A stretch of 64,000 bases of DNA from CAJQLB01 sp041392065 (GTDB taxonomy: Bacteria > Bacteroidota > Bacteroidia > Flavobacteriales > Flavobacteriaceae): assembly GCA_041392065.1 (NCBI GenBank), contig JAWKMU010000004.1, positions 62,001-126,000 of the forward strand. Direction: 5' to 3'. Of the stretch, positions 52,818 through 60,420 are shown piece by piece. Position 1 is the first letter of the stretch. Every line of letters begins with the position of its first letter. The notes under the pieces were generated by a model that saw only the letters and a list, made by a program, of their open reading frames with translations, made no database searches and was not told where the DNA came from. The translations under genes and the position numbers were made by a program.

Positions 52818-52839
52818 CTTATAAACATTGACCTAATAT

Positions 52840-53403
52840 TTGAACTTAAACCAACTCATAAAAGCTTGTAAAAAGCAACAATTAAGTGCACAAAGTGAAT
52901 TGTATATCAGATACAAGGACACACTCTATATGCTGTGCCTTAAATATTGCAAAAATACAGAAGAGGCTGAGGATAACTTACAAGATGTTTTTTTAAGCAT
53001 TTTTCAAAACATAAAACGTTACAAAGGGAAAGGCTCATTTGAAGGTTGGATGAAACGCATAACCATTAACAGAGCTATTGATAAATATAAAAATGACAAC
53101 TTAGTTGATTCTGAAATAAAGGAAGACTTATTGGCTGACACTAATACAGAAATTGAGGAATTTGAACATAAGCTTCCACTAGATGATATATTAAAAATCA
53201 TTCAAGAGCTGCCTAATAGATATAGACTGATTTTTAACCTTTATGAAATGGATGGCTATTCACATAAAGAAATTTCAGAATTATTAAAAATATCTATTGG
53301 AACATCAAAATCTAACTTGCATAGAGCAAAACTGATTTTGAAAGAAAAGATACTAGAGATTAATGCATCCCAAATGAAAAACAAACAAAGTCATGGGAAA
53401 TAA
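52840..53403 (+). CDS. ECF-type RNA polymerase sigma factor
   Basis: 187 residues. Region 2 is recognisable from YKDTLYMLCLKYC and EAEDNLQDVFLSIF (about 27-58) plus GSFEGWMKRITINRAID (68-84, -10 recognition). Region 4 is LPNRYRLIFNLYEMDGYSHKEIS with a LLKISIGTSKSNLHRAK helix-turn-helix (about 128-170). Start is TTG at 52840; no better start is nearby. Overlaps the following membrane-protein gene by 11 nt, the typical sigma/anti-sigma arrangement. Confidence 0.9.
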   Translation: MNLNQLIKACKKQQLSAQSELYIRYKDTLYMLCLKYCKNTEEAEDNLQDVFLSIFQNIKRYKGKGSFEGWMKRITINRAIDKYKNDNLVDSEIKEDLLADTNTEIEEFEHKLPLDDILKIIQELPNRYRLIFNLYEMDGYSHKEISELLKISIGTSKSNLHRAKLILKEKILEINASQMKNKQSHGK

Positions 53404-54730
53404 AAAAGACATCGGTAAAATATTAAATGAGCAGCTAAGTAACCTTAGCAAATCTCCTCATGATAAAGTTTGGGATAATATTGAAGCCGAACTTAAAAAA
53501 TCCAAGCGTCGCATTTTCCCATTTTGGTTATGGTATATAGGTGCAGGACTTATTATAATCTCTACACTTTCAATTTTGGTTTATAACAGTTATGTTTTAC
53601 CAGAAAATGAACAATCTAATCCAAGTATTGTTAATGAAAAAAGTATAGATAATAATGTAAATCAAAAAACAAATGAATTACTAGAATCTCAAAATAATTC
53701 AACCATAAATGCAAACTTAACATCAACAAAAATCGATAGTTTATTGATTACAACGCAAGAAAATCAATTTGTAAAAACTAACTCAACTAAGAAAACTCTC
53801 AACACTTCCAATAACATCAACATCTCTATAAATAATTCATTTATTACAAGTCCAAACAAGAATTATCTAAGTAACAATGATAGCCATCTCAGGGATTACT
53901 CAAACCACATAAACAGCAAATTATTTTTAGAAGGATATTCTGTAGTTTTTTTAGAAACACCTATTGACATCAATATTAAGTCTGAAGAAAATCCAATTAT
54001 ACCAATTGAAATTAAGAAGCCCAAAAAAGCAAAGAAAACAGAAACAAAAAATGACATTATGCTTAAAACCTACATTGAACCTACTTATTTTAGTACACTT
54101 GAAAAAGGATCTTCTATTGATGAAGATTTAATTTCAAATGATAAGTTAGGAGCTATTTCAATAGGTTATGGTGCAGCCATTATTTATGAATTTTCTAAAA
54201 AATCAAGAATTAGCCTTGGTATTTCGAGGGCAAATCTGAGTTATATTACTAAAAATGCCGATTCAACCAATAGTAATGGTCAATTAATGCGAAGCTATGG
54301 TTTTAATAGACTTAACATCACCAGGAGTTCAGAAGAAATTAGTGCAAAACTAGGTTCTTTATCTGCCATCGATTTAAAACAAAAAATAAGCCTCTGGGAA
54401 GTTCCAATAGAATATTCATATAAATTAATAGATAATAAAATCAGCTTTAAAACCTATGGAGGCGTTAGTTTTATTTCTCTCATTGAAGATTCAATCATAG
54501 CAGAATCATCAAATGGTAATTCTTTTACCATAGGAAATGTTACCAATGTTGGAAAAATAAGTGCAAGTTTAAATTTTGGGGTTGGTCTTGGTTATGATTT
54601 ATCAGATAAAATTGAGTTGTTTGCTGAACCAATATTTAAGTACTATTCAAACATCTTTAACCAAAGTGACAATTTTAAACCTTATAGTTTAAGTACTCGT
54701 TTTGGTATAATATATAAGTTTTCTTATTAA
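53393..54730 (+). CDS. Anti-sigma-like membrane protein fused to an outer-membrane beta-barrel domain
   Basis: 445 residues in three parts. Residues 1-40 are cytoplasmic and contain SPHDKVWDNIEAELKKSKRR, like anti-sigma-type N-termini encoded after ECF sigma genes. Residues 41-65 are a membrane helix. Residues 70-205 are a Ser/Asn-rich, low-complexity linker. Residues 225-445 are a beta-barrel-like domain ending FGIIYKFSY (terminal aromatic, as in outer-membrane proteins). If the topology is right, a single chain would span inner membrane, periplasm and outer membrane. Such proteins are recurrent next to sigma genes in Bacteroidetes, but how they work is not established. It overlaps the sigma gene by 11 nt. 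Confidence 0.75.
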   Translation: MGNKKDIGKILNEQLSNLSKSPHDKVWDNIEAELKKSKRRIFPFWLWYIGAGLIIISTLSILVYNSYVLPENEQSNPSIVNEKSIDNNVNQKTNELLESQNNSTINANLTSTKIDSLLITTQENQFVKTNSTKKTLNTSNNINISINNSFITSPNKNYLSNNDSHLRDYSNHINSKLFLEGYSVVFLETPIDINIKSEENPIIPIEIKKPKKAKKTETKNDIMLKTYIEPTYFSTLEKGSSIDEDLISNDKLGAISIGYGAAIIYEFSKKSRISLGISRANLSYITKNADSTNSNGQLMRSYGFNRLNITRSSEEISAKLGSLSAIDLKQKISLWEVPIEYSYKLIDNKISFKTYGGVSFISLIEDSIIAESSNGNSFTIGNVTNVGKISASLNFGVGLGYDLSDKIELFAEPIFKYYSNIFNQSDNFKPYSLSTRFGIIYKFSY

Positions 54731-54816
54731 TTAAAACAACATTTTTCAACGTTGATAAAAACGTTAAAACCCGTTAAAAATTTGGATTTTACATAAATTT
54801 CATTAAATTGTTAGCT

Positions 54817-55191
54817 ATGACATTTAACGACAAAAAAGAACACTCAGATTTTTTAGAAACATCTGTAAACTATCTCCAAAATTTAGGTTACGAAAATATT
54901 AAAGCAGATCTTGATGGTTATGAAACTCCAAAATCCTATCACAAAAAAGGAAGTGATGTTACCATAACACCAGATATTGTAGCCGAAAAAGAAGGCAGAA
55001 AACACATTTTTGACATAAGCCTAAAAACTTCGAAGACTAATTTATTAAAATCTAAGTGGATTTTCTTAAATACCTTAAGTGCACTTAAATCTCATCATTT
55101 CAGACTGATAACCACTCGTGGACATTATAAATTTACAGATGAAATGCTAAACGATATTAATTTACCAAATAAAAAATTAATAAAACTTTAA
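54817..55191 (+). CDS. Small conserved protein, possible restriction-endonuclease-like fold
   Basis: 124 residues from the ATG at 54817 (MTFNDKKEHSD); a TTG three codons upstream is less likely. No signal peptide. The order helix - GYE - TPDIVAEKEG - KHIFDISLK - helix with WIFLNTL resembles a PD-(D/E)xK nuclease core: P52-D53 and then D66-x-S68-x-K70. The usual E/D two positions before the lysine is serine, so it may be inactive. It directly precedes rpoD. Function unknown; this assignment is my pattern reading only. Confidence 0.6.
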   Translation: MTFNDKKEHSDFLETSVNYLQNLGYENIKADLDGYETPKSYHKKGSDVTITPDIVAEKEGRKHIFDISLKTSKTNLLKSKWIFLNTLSALKSHHFRLITTRGHYKFTDEMLNDINLPNKKLIKL

Positions 55192-55264
55192 TTTTTTGTA
55201 ACATTTACTCCATTCTTTACGTATAACTAAAAGACAAGAGTATTAATCCCACTAATTAAAAAAG

Positions 55265-55270
55265 AAGGAG
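55265..55270 (+). promoter_or_regulatory. Strong Shine-Dalgarno sequence (AAGGAG) of rpoD
   Basis: AAGGAG ends 8 nt before the rpoD ATG at 55279. Most genes in this window have no such sequence, as expected in Bacteroidetes whose ribosomes hide the anti-SD. It is followed by a complementary CCTT, which could form a small AAGG-AGA-CCTT hairpin. Confidence 0.6.
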
Positions 55271-55278
55271 ACCTTTAG

Positions 55279-56142
55279 ATGAGACAACTTAAAATTACGA
55301 AGCAGGTTACCAATAGAGAAACTGCATCGTTAGACAAATACCTACAAGAAATTGGAAAAGTTGACTTAATTACAGCAGACGAAGAAGTAGAATTAGCACA
55401 GCGAATTAAAGCTGGCGATCAAATAGCTTTGGAAAAACTAACTAAAGCCAACTTACGTTTCGTAGTTTCTGTAGCAAAGCAATACCAAAATCAAGGATTA
55501 ACATTACCAGATTTAATTAATGAAGGTAATTTAGGGTTAATTAAAGCAGCACAGCGTTTTGATGAAACTCGTGGTTTTAAATTTATTTCTTATGCTGTTT
55601 GGTGGATTCGTCAGTCTATCTTACAAGCATTGGCAGAGCAATCTCGTATTGTACGTTTGCCGTTAAACAAAATTGGTTCTATTAATAAAATAAACAAAAC
55701 TTATGCATTCTTAGAGCAATCTCATGAGCGTCCACCAAGTGCCGAAGAAATTGCTAAAGAATTGGATATGACTATTAATGACGTTAAAGAATCCATGAAA
55801 AATTCTGGACGTCATGTTAGTATGGATGCACCTTTAGTTGAAGGAGAAGATTCTAACCTTTATGATGTATTAAATAGTGGTGAATCTCCAAATCCAGATA
55901 AAGAATTATTACACGAATCTTTGCGTACTGAAATTGAGCGTGCTTTAGAAACATTAACACCTCGTGAAGCAGATGTTATTCGTCTGTACTTTGGTTTAGG
56001 AAATCAACATCCTATGACCTTAGAAGAAATTGGCGAAACCTTCGATTTAACTCGTGAGCGTGTAAGACAAATTAAAGAAAAAGCAATACGTAGATTAAAG
56101 CATACATCTCGTAGTAAAATATTAAAAACATATTTAGGATAG
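55279..56142 (+). CDS. rpoD: Primary RNA polymerase sigma factor RpoD (short Bacteroidetes type)
   Basis: The housekeeping sigma factor, recognising the -33 TTG / -7 TAnnTTTG promoters. 287 residues: region 1.2 (SLDKYLQEIGKV), region 2 (ANLRFVVSVAKQYQNQGL, then FDETRGFKFISYAVWWIRQSI), region 3 (RPPSAEEIAKELDM) and region 4 with the helix-turn-helix LEEIGETFDLTRERVRQIKEKA. Region 1.1 and the non-conserved insert of E. coli sigma70 are absent, which is normal for this phylum. It has an unusual strong Shine-Dalgarno sequence and two tandem terminators. Confidence 0.97.
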   Translation: MRQLKITKQVTNRETASLDKYLQEIGKVDLITADEEVELAQRIKAGDQIALEKLTKANLRFVVSVAKQYQNQGLTLPDLINEGNLGLIKAAQRFDETRGFKFISYAVWWIRQSILQALAEQSRIVRLPLNKIGSINKINKTYAFLEQSHERPPSAEEIAKELDMTINDVKESMKNSGRHVSMDAPLVEGEDSNLYDVLNSGESPNPDKELLHESLRTEIERALETLTPREADVIRLYFGLGNQHPMTLEEIGETFDLTRERVRQIKEKAIRRLKHTSRSKILKTYLG

Positions 56143-56176
56143 TATTTCGTATATTTACAACTAAATAATGACTACA

Positions 56177-56203
56177 AACAGTTATCATAACTGTTCGTTT
56201 TTT
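56177..56203 (+). terminator. First terminator after rpoD
   Basis: Stem AACAGTTAT/ATAACTGTT (56177-56185 with 56187-56195) followed by CGTTTTTTG. Confidence 0.7.
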
Positions 56204-56214
56204 GATTGATGAAA

Positions 56215-56250
56215 GAACCCAGAGCTGATTACTCTGGGTTCATTTTTTTT
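56215..56250 (+). terminator. Second terminator after rpoD
   Basis: Stem GAACCCAGAG/CTCTGGGTTC (56215-56224 with 56232-56241), then an 8-T run. Stronger than the first. Confidence 0.9.
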
Positions 56251-56267
56251 AGTCCATCCCTAAATCC

Positions 56268-56282
56268 CTTCCCAAAGGGAAG
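56268..56282. repeat. CTTCCC-AAA-GGGAAG palindrome
   Basis: Same core and flank (CATCCCTAA) as the palindrome at 31-47; lies just upstream of the rpe promoter. No T-run. Confidence 0.5.
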
Positions 56283-56302
56283 AGACTATGAAAAGACTTT
56301 TC

Positions 56303-56310
56303 TATCTTTG
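56303..56310 (+). promoter_or_regulatory. TAnnTTTG -7 box (TATCTTTG) of rpe
   Basis: An exact -7 consensus 20 bp upstream of the ATG at 56330. Because it lies inside the longer reading frame from 56288, it rules out that upstream start. Confidence 0.55.
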
Positions 56311-56329
56311 CGCAAACAAACTACAACTA

Positions 56330-56989
56330 ATGAGTAAATTAATAGCACCTTCAATTCTTGCGGCAGATTTTGCCAACCTTCAACGTGATATAGAAATGGT
56401 AAACCAAAGTGAAGCAGATTGGTTCCATATTGACATTATGGATGGTGTTTTTGTTCCTAACATTTCCTTCGGGATGCCAGTTTTAAAAGCCATTTCAAAA
56501 CACGCAAAAAAAACCATTGATGTGCATTTAATGATTGTAGATCCTGACAGATACATTAAAACCTTTGCTAGTTTAGGAAGCAACGTACTTACCGTACATT
56601 ACGAAGCTTGTACACATTTACATAGAACGCTTCAAGCTATAAAAGCCGAAGGCATGAAAGCAGGAGTGGCTTTAAATCCGCATACTAATGTAAATGTATT
56701 GGAAGATACTATTAATGATATTGATTTGGTTTGTTTAATGAGTGTAAATCCTGGTTTTGGTGGACAAAGTTTTATTGAAAACACCTACAACAAAGTAAAA
56801 CAACTTAAAGCATTGATTGAAAGTAAAGGCGCCAAGACAAAAATTGAAATTGATGGTGGTGTAACTGATAAAAATGCTAAACAATTGGCTGATGCTGGTG
56901 CTGATGTGTTAGTAGCTGGTAGTTTTGTGTTCAGAAGTGAGAATCCCTTGGAAACGATTAAAGGTTTGAAGGAGATTGCTAATAGTTAA
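56330..56989 (+). CDS. rpe: Ribulose-phosphate 3-epimerase
   Basis: Interconverts ribulose 5-phosphate and xylulose 5-phosphate in the pentose phosphate pathway. 219 residues, normal length. A TIM barrel with IAPSILAADFANL (5-17), the metal/catalytic motifs WFHIDIMDGVFVPNISFG (32-49) and VHLMIVDPD, MSVNPGFGGQSFI (about 140-152) and the final EIDGGV motif. The start at 56330 follows a TATCTTTG -7 box. Confidence 0.96.
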   Translation: MSKLIAPSILAADFANLQRDIEMVNQSEADWFHIDIMDGVFVPNISFGMPVLKAISKHAKKTIDVHLMIVDPDRYIKTFASLGSNVLTVHYEACTHLHRTLQAIKAEGMKAGVALNPHTNVNVLEDTINDIDLVCLMSVNPGFGGQSFIENTYNKVKQLKALIESKGAKTKIEIDGGVTDKNAKQLADAGADVLVAGSFVFRSENPLETIKGLKEIANS

Positions 56990-57001
56990 TTATTTAAAAA
57001 A

Positions 57002-57694
57002 TTGAATAAAACATTTCTTTTAATATGTATTTTAATTGGATTACAATCTTGTAGCACCCAAAAAGTAAATGGAACTTGGATGTCTTACAACAATCGTGTA
57101 ATCAACAACAATTATTGGTATGCGTCTGAAGATGAGGGAGTAATCCTTGATTTCAATAATCAAACTATTAGCACAATCCAACATGATAGTATTGTTTCAA
57201 TAAATATAGATTTCAAGAAGTCAAAATTATCAATGAAAACAGACACTTTAAATGTTGATTTTAAAGTTTATAAAAAAGACTCCATTGAAATAGATTTTGG
57301 AAGAAATATGATGCATGTTTTTCGACCTTTAAATTTGGACCACAAATTATCTGTTAATAAAAGTCAAATTAACGATTTTTTATTTAAAAACAATTTCGGA
57401 AAAATAAATGACACTATAGATGTAGAATTCAGCGATAGATATTTCTTTCGTGATATTGAGTTTGAAAAAACCAACAAAAAAAATGCTTTAATTAATAAAA
57501 GTTGGAATGATGAAGGTTATTGGTATGTAAAAGAAATAGAACAAAACTTTTTTCTAATATTTACACTTAGTCAAACTTCAGATCAAAATATTTATCAAAT
57601 TACATCTATTGATGATTGTAAATTGAAATTCATACAACTTCAAGAAACTGAATTTAGAAGCTCCAAATTAATAGAGTTAAATGCTTGCAAATAA
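57002..57694 (+). CDS. Hypothetical lipoprotein
   Basis: A 230-residue predicted lipoprotein: signal LICILIGLQSC with lipobox Cys17, followed by STQKVNGTWMSYNNR, a lipocalin-like opening (G-x-W). Start codon TTG, 12 bp after rpe; no ATG near the signal peptide is available. Paired segments such as DTLNVDFKVYKKDSIEIDFG suggest a beta barrel. Similar in design, not clearly homologous, to the lipoprotein at 41674-42360. Function unknown. Confidence 0.65.
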   Translation: MNKTFLLICILIGLQSCSTQKVNGTWMSYNNRVINNNYWYASEDEGVILDFNNQTISTIQHDSIVSINIDFKKSKLSMKTDTLNVDFKVYKKDSIEIDFGRNMMHVFRPLNLDHKLSVNKSQINDFLFKNNFGKINDTIDVEFSDRYFFRDIEFEKTNKKNALINKSWNDEGYWYVKEIEQNFFLIFTLSQTSDQNIYQITSIDDCKLKFIQLQETEFRSSKLIELNACK

Positions 57695-57698
57695 CCAA

Positions 57699-58049
57699 TC
57701 AATTAAACCAAACCGCATAGCGTTGTCGCCTTAACTCCAAAGCCAAGGTTTCTTCCATTTTTATAGCTTCTGCTCTAGTTGCAATTGGGTTAATGTGATT
57801 ATATAAACTTGGTCTTAAGTACATACCGTATTTTTCAACAATATTAGACGAAATTTTATAACCTTTCTTATTTCTATAACCTGTTTTATGTTGCTCAAAA
57901 CGTTCTTTAGGTGTTTTGCTGGTCATACCAACATATAAACATTCCAAAACACCATTAAACTGTGGATTAGCTTCTCTAAACTTTCGGTTTTCTGTAAATA
58001 CACGTTTGGAGAGTTCTACAACATAAATATGATATTGAACTTTTGCCAT
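57699..58049 (-). CDS. GIY-YIG-like nuclease domain protein
   Basis: 116 residues from the ATG at 58049 (MAKVQYHIYVVEL); six more residues upstream are possible but would overlap the end of the M90 gene. The paired motif YHIYVVEL (about 6-13) ... CLYVGMTSKTPKERFEQHKTG (split 37-57) fits the GIY-YIG fold with a 25-residue insertion between the two strands; E96 in IKMEETLALELRRQ may be the catalytic glutamate. It differs from the boxed GIY-YIG gene at 15312 and has no flanking hairpin repeats. Function unknown. Lies 4 bp after the M90 peptidase gene on the same strand. Confidence 0.75.
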   Translation of the reverse strand: MAKVQYHIYVVELSKRVFTENRKFREANPQFNGVLECLYVGMTSKTPKERFEQHKTGYRNKKGYKISSNIVEKYGMYLRPSLYNHINPIATRAEAIKMEETLALELRRQRYAVWFN

Positions 58050-58053
58050 AATA

Positions 58054-58899
58054 CTAATAACCAGCAAAATTAAAGTTAAGCATTTGCTTTGTTAGGTTGT
58101 AAATTCCTGGAAATTGACTTCTAAATTTTGCTGGAGTTTCAATAAAGCTCTCAATAATAACTGCTAAAAACTCAAAATGGTTGGTATAAGCATATTCTCT
58201 AAAATATTCTGAAGCAATCAATTCATCACGTAAAGGTTTGTTTTCAGATAAGTAATCGGTTAATTCTTTAAACGAATCTTTAAAAATTGTAGAACTCACA
58301 TCACGTTCTTTCATACTATTTAAGTGAATAGCGTGGGCAAATTCATGTATGCCTAAGTTTAGGTTGTCATTAGCAATATCAAATCCTTGTTCAAAATGTT
58401 TCCAAGAAATCACCATCGCTCCCAATCTTGGGTTAATCTCTCCTTTATGATATTCATCATTAGCATTAGAGTAAAACTCGTCAGGATACACAAAAATTTT
58501 ATCAATTAACCCAATAAAATAGTCTCTAAATCCAAATGTAAGCATCACAGCAGTTGCAGAAACCAATACTTTAATATCATCTGTTATCTGCTGTCCTTCA
58601 CGACCAATAAAGGTTTTATCAATTATAAACGAAGCAACTCTATGTTCAAAATGTTGTTTTTGCTTTTCATCCAATTTTTTATAAAATGAAAAACGATTTC
58701 TTAAAATAGACTGTTGATTTGGGTTAAGCTTTTTAAGTTTAAAATAGATATGGTTATAAAGAGGCTTCTTATTCTTAATCACATAAGCCATTTCAAACAT
58801 CCTAAAACTAAAATATAAAATCATGATAATAAGTGCTGTGAGAAACACAGCAACTATAGTATCACCTGTAGGATTTTGTATAGTAATGTTGGCTATCAT
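58054..58899 (-). CDS. M90 family zinc peptidase (MtfA-like)
   Basis: 281 residues. An N-terminal membrane helix (about 16-34), then a cytoplasmic gluzincin-like domain with H185-E-F-A-H189 and FAHAIHLNSM; ILRNRFSFYKKLDEKQK and IFVYPDEFY match the glucose-regulated metallopeptidase MtfA family. In E. coli MtfA acts on the PTS regulator Mlc; no such partner is visible here, so the role is open. Upstream of the GIY-YIG-like gene. Confidence 0.88.
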   Translation of the reverse strand: MIANITIQNPTGDTIVAVFLTALIIMILYFSFRMFEMAYVIKNKKPLYNHIYFKLKKLNPNQQSILRNRFSFYKKLDEKQKQHFEHRVASFIIDKTFIGREGQQITDDIKVLVSATAVMLTFGFRDYFIGLIDKIFVYPDEFYSNANDEYHKGEINPRLGAMVISWKHFEQGFDIANDNLNLGIHEFAHAIHLNSMKERDVSSTIFKDSFKELTDYLSENKPLRDELIASEYFREYAYTNHFEFLAVIIESFIETPAKFRSQFPGIYNLTKQMLNFNFAGY

Positions 58900-58938
58900 T
58901 TACTGTTCAACGTGAAAGAGCGATATAAATTGCAGTTT

Positions 58939-58992
58939 AAAAAAATAAAAAACTCCAAAACTTGTTTTATTATTATAAATAAGTTTTGGAGT
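58939..58992 (-). terminator. Terminator of the tRNA-Arg gene
   Basis: A 12-bp stem ACTCCAAAACTT/AAGTTTTGGAGT (58952-58963 with 58981-58992) with a T-run on the minus strand (A-run 58939-58951). It lies 10 bp after the tRNA. Confidence 0.8.
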
Positions 58993-59002
58993 AATTTATT
59001 TG

Positions 59003-59076
59003 TGACCTCGGCAGGATTCAAACCTGCAACCTCTTGAGCCGTAATCAAGTGCACTATTCAGTTATGCTACGAGGCC
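59003..59076 (-). tRNA. tRNA-Arg (anticodon ACG)
   Basis: On the minus strand the sequence folds as a complete cloverleaf of 74 nt. Acceptor stem GGCCTCG/CGAGGTC (one G-U pair), D arm GCAT...TGC, anticodon stem CTTGA/TCAAG with loop TTACGGC giving anticodon ACG, variable loop of 5, T arm GCAGG-TTTGAAT-CCTGC, discriminator A. CCA is not encoded. The A34 would be edited to inosine to read CGN codons. Confidence 0.95.
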
Positions 59077-59158
59077 ATTTTTGAGGTTGCAAATATAAGT
59101 TATAATTTTTTTTAACAAAAGAATTTAATAGCAAAATACAAATAGTTATTTTTGGAGT

Positions 59159-59791
59159 ATGATAGATATTGAAAAGCTAAAATCAGTAAACCATTTTTTT
59201 AACAAGGATCTTCTAACAGAAATTTCAACTCATGGAAATTTAAAGAGTTTTGGTAAAAATGAAATCATTATTGACATTGGTCAAAAATTAGAATTTGTCC
59301 CTATTTTAATCAATGGTAATATTAAAGTTTCGAGAGATGATAACGATAGTGAAATTTTACTTTATGTTTTAGAGTCTGGCGATACTTGCGCCATGTCACT
59401 CACTTGTTGTCTCTCAAACAGATCTAGTAAGATTAGGGCTGTAACAGATAAGCCATCGGAAGTCATTATGATTTCTATTGAAAAAATGCAAGAATGGATG
59501 TCAAAATATGAAGATTGGAGGAATTTTATTTTGCAAAGCTATCAGACCAGATTTAATGAAATGCTTGAAACTATAGATACTTTGGCATTTATGAAAATGG
59601 ACGAACGTCTTTACAAATATCTCATAGATCAAGTAAAATTAAATGCTTCAGAAATAATAGAAAGTACTCACCAAAACATTGCTGAAGATTTAAACACATC
59701 AAGAGTTGTTATTTCAAGGCTTTTAAAACAACTTGAAATTGATGGAAAAATTAAACTTGGCAGAAACAAAATTGAGGTTTTAACCTTTTAA
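59159..59791 (+). CDS. Crp/Fnr family regulator of the sulfur module
   Basis: 210 residues: an N-terminal cyclic-nucleotide-binding-like domain (about 10-115), dimer helix, and a C-terminal HTH_Crp with HQNIAEDLNTSRVVISRLLKQLE (split 168-190). It has no FNR-type N-terminal four-cysteine cluster. Instead, a conserved thiol motif sits where the ligand pocket would be: C77-A-M-S-L-T-C83-C84. That suggests thiol, persulfide or other reactive-sulfur sensing, which fits the downstream persulfide dioxygenase and sulfur transporters (inference). A palindrome immediately after its stop codon and another at 61638 are its likely binding sites. Confidence 0.88.
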   Translation: MIDIEKLKSVNHFFNKDLLTEISTHGNLKSFGKNEIIIDIGQKLEFVPILINGNIKVSRDDNDSEILLYVLESGDTCAMSLTCCLSNRSSKIRAVTDKPSEVIMISIEKMQEWMSKYEDWRNFILQSYQTRFNEMLETIDTLAFMKMDERLYKYLIDQVKLNASEIIESTHQNIAEDLNTSRVVISRLLKQLEIDGKIKLGRNKIEVLTF

Positions 59792-59806
59792 GTAACATAT
59801 ATTACA
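59791..59806. promoter_or_regulatory. Crp/Fnr-type operator upstream of the YeeE/TauE genes
   Basis: AGTAACATATATTACA fits NGTRA-N6-TYACA and agrees at 11 of 16 positions with the perfect palindrome at 61638. It begins at the regulator's own stop codon, 54 bp before the transporter start. Confidence 0.45.
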
Positions 59807-59859
59807 TCAATAAAAGTTATATCTCTTTACTTTAACAATCTAAAAATCATTATTTTTTT

Positions 59860-60417
59860 ATGGAGAACATCTTAAATCCATGGCCATGGTATATATCTGG
59901 ACCGCTCATTGCCTTAGTAATGGCGTTATTACTATATTTTGGAAAAACCTTTGGTATGTCGTCAAGCTTAAGAACAATGTGCTCAATTGGTGGAGCAGGC
60001 AAATACTCAAGTTTTTTTAGATACAATTGGAAAAAACAAACATGGAATTTAATCGTTGTTATTGGTTCTATCATTGGAGGTTTTATTGCCTTAAATTTCC
60101 TTTCAAATGAAAGCATTACTAATTTAAATCAAGTAACAATTTCTGAACTGGAAGTATTAGGATTTAAAGAAGCTGGAAAAAACTTAGTACCAAACGAATT
60201 GTTTGGCAAGGATGCAATTACTTCAATTAAAGGATTGTCATTATTAGTAATAGGTGGTTTTTTGGTTGGTTTTGGGACACGTTATGCTGGAGGATGTACT
60301 TCAGGTCACGCTATTACTGGACTTAGTAGCCTACAACGACCATCTTTAATTGCAGTAATTGGTTTTTTTATAGGTGGTTTAATTATGGTTAATGTATTAT
60401 TCCCTATCATATTTTAA
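59860..60417 (+). CDS. YeeE/YedE family sulfur-compound transporter (N-terminal half)
   Basis: A 185-residue integral membrane protein with four to five helices. The family's cysteine motifs are present: RTMC41SIGG and YAGGC146TSGHAITGL. E. coli YeeE (TsuA) imports thiosulfate with such cysteines; here the family is split into two proteins, this one and the DUF6691 protein 3 bp downstream. It likely imports thiosulfate or a related sulfur species. Confidence 0.88.
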   Translation: MENILNPWPWYISGPLIALVMALLLYFGKTFGMSSSLRTMCSIGGAGKYSSFFRYNWKKQTWNLIVVIGSIIGGFIALNFLSNESITNLNQVTISELEVLGFKEAGKNLVPNELFGKDAITSIKGLSLLVIGGFLVGFGTRYAGGCTSGHAITGLSSLQRPSLIAVIGFFIGGLIMVNVLFPIIF

Positions 60418-60420
60418 GAC

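Noticed and set aside
59147..59154. TATTTTTG as promoter -7 box of the Crp/Fnr gene
   Set aside because: It lies only 4 bp before the ATG, so transcription would begin inside the gene; the true promoter is not identified.
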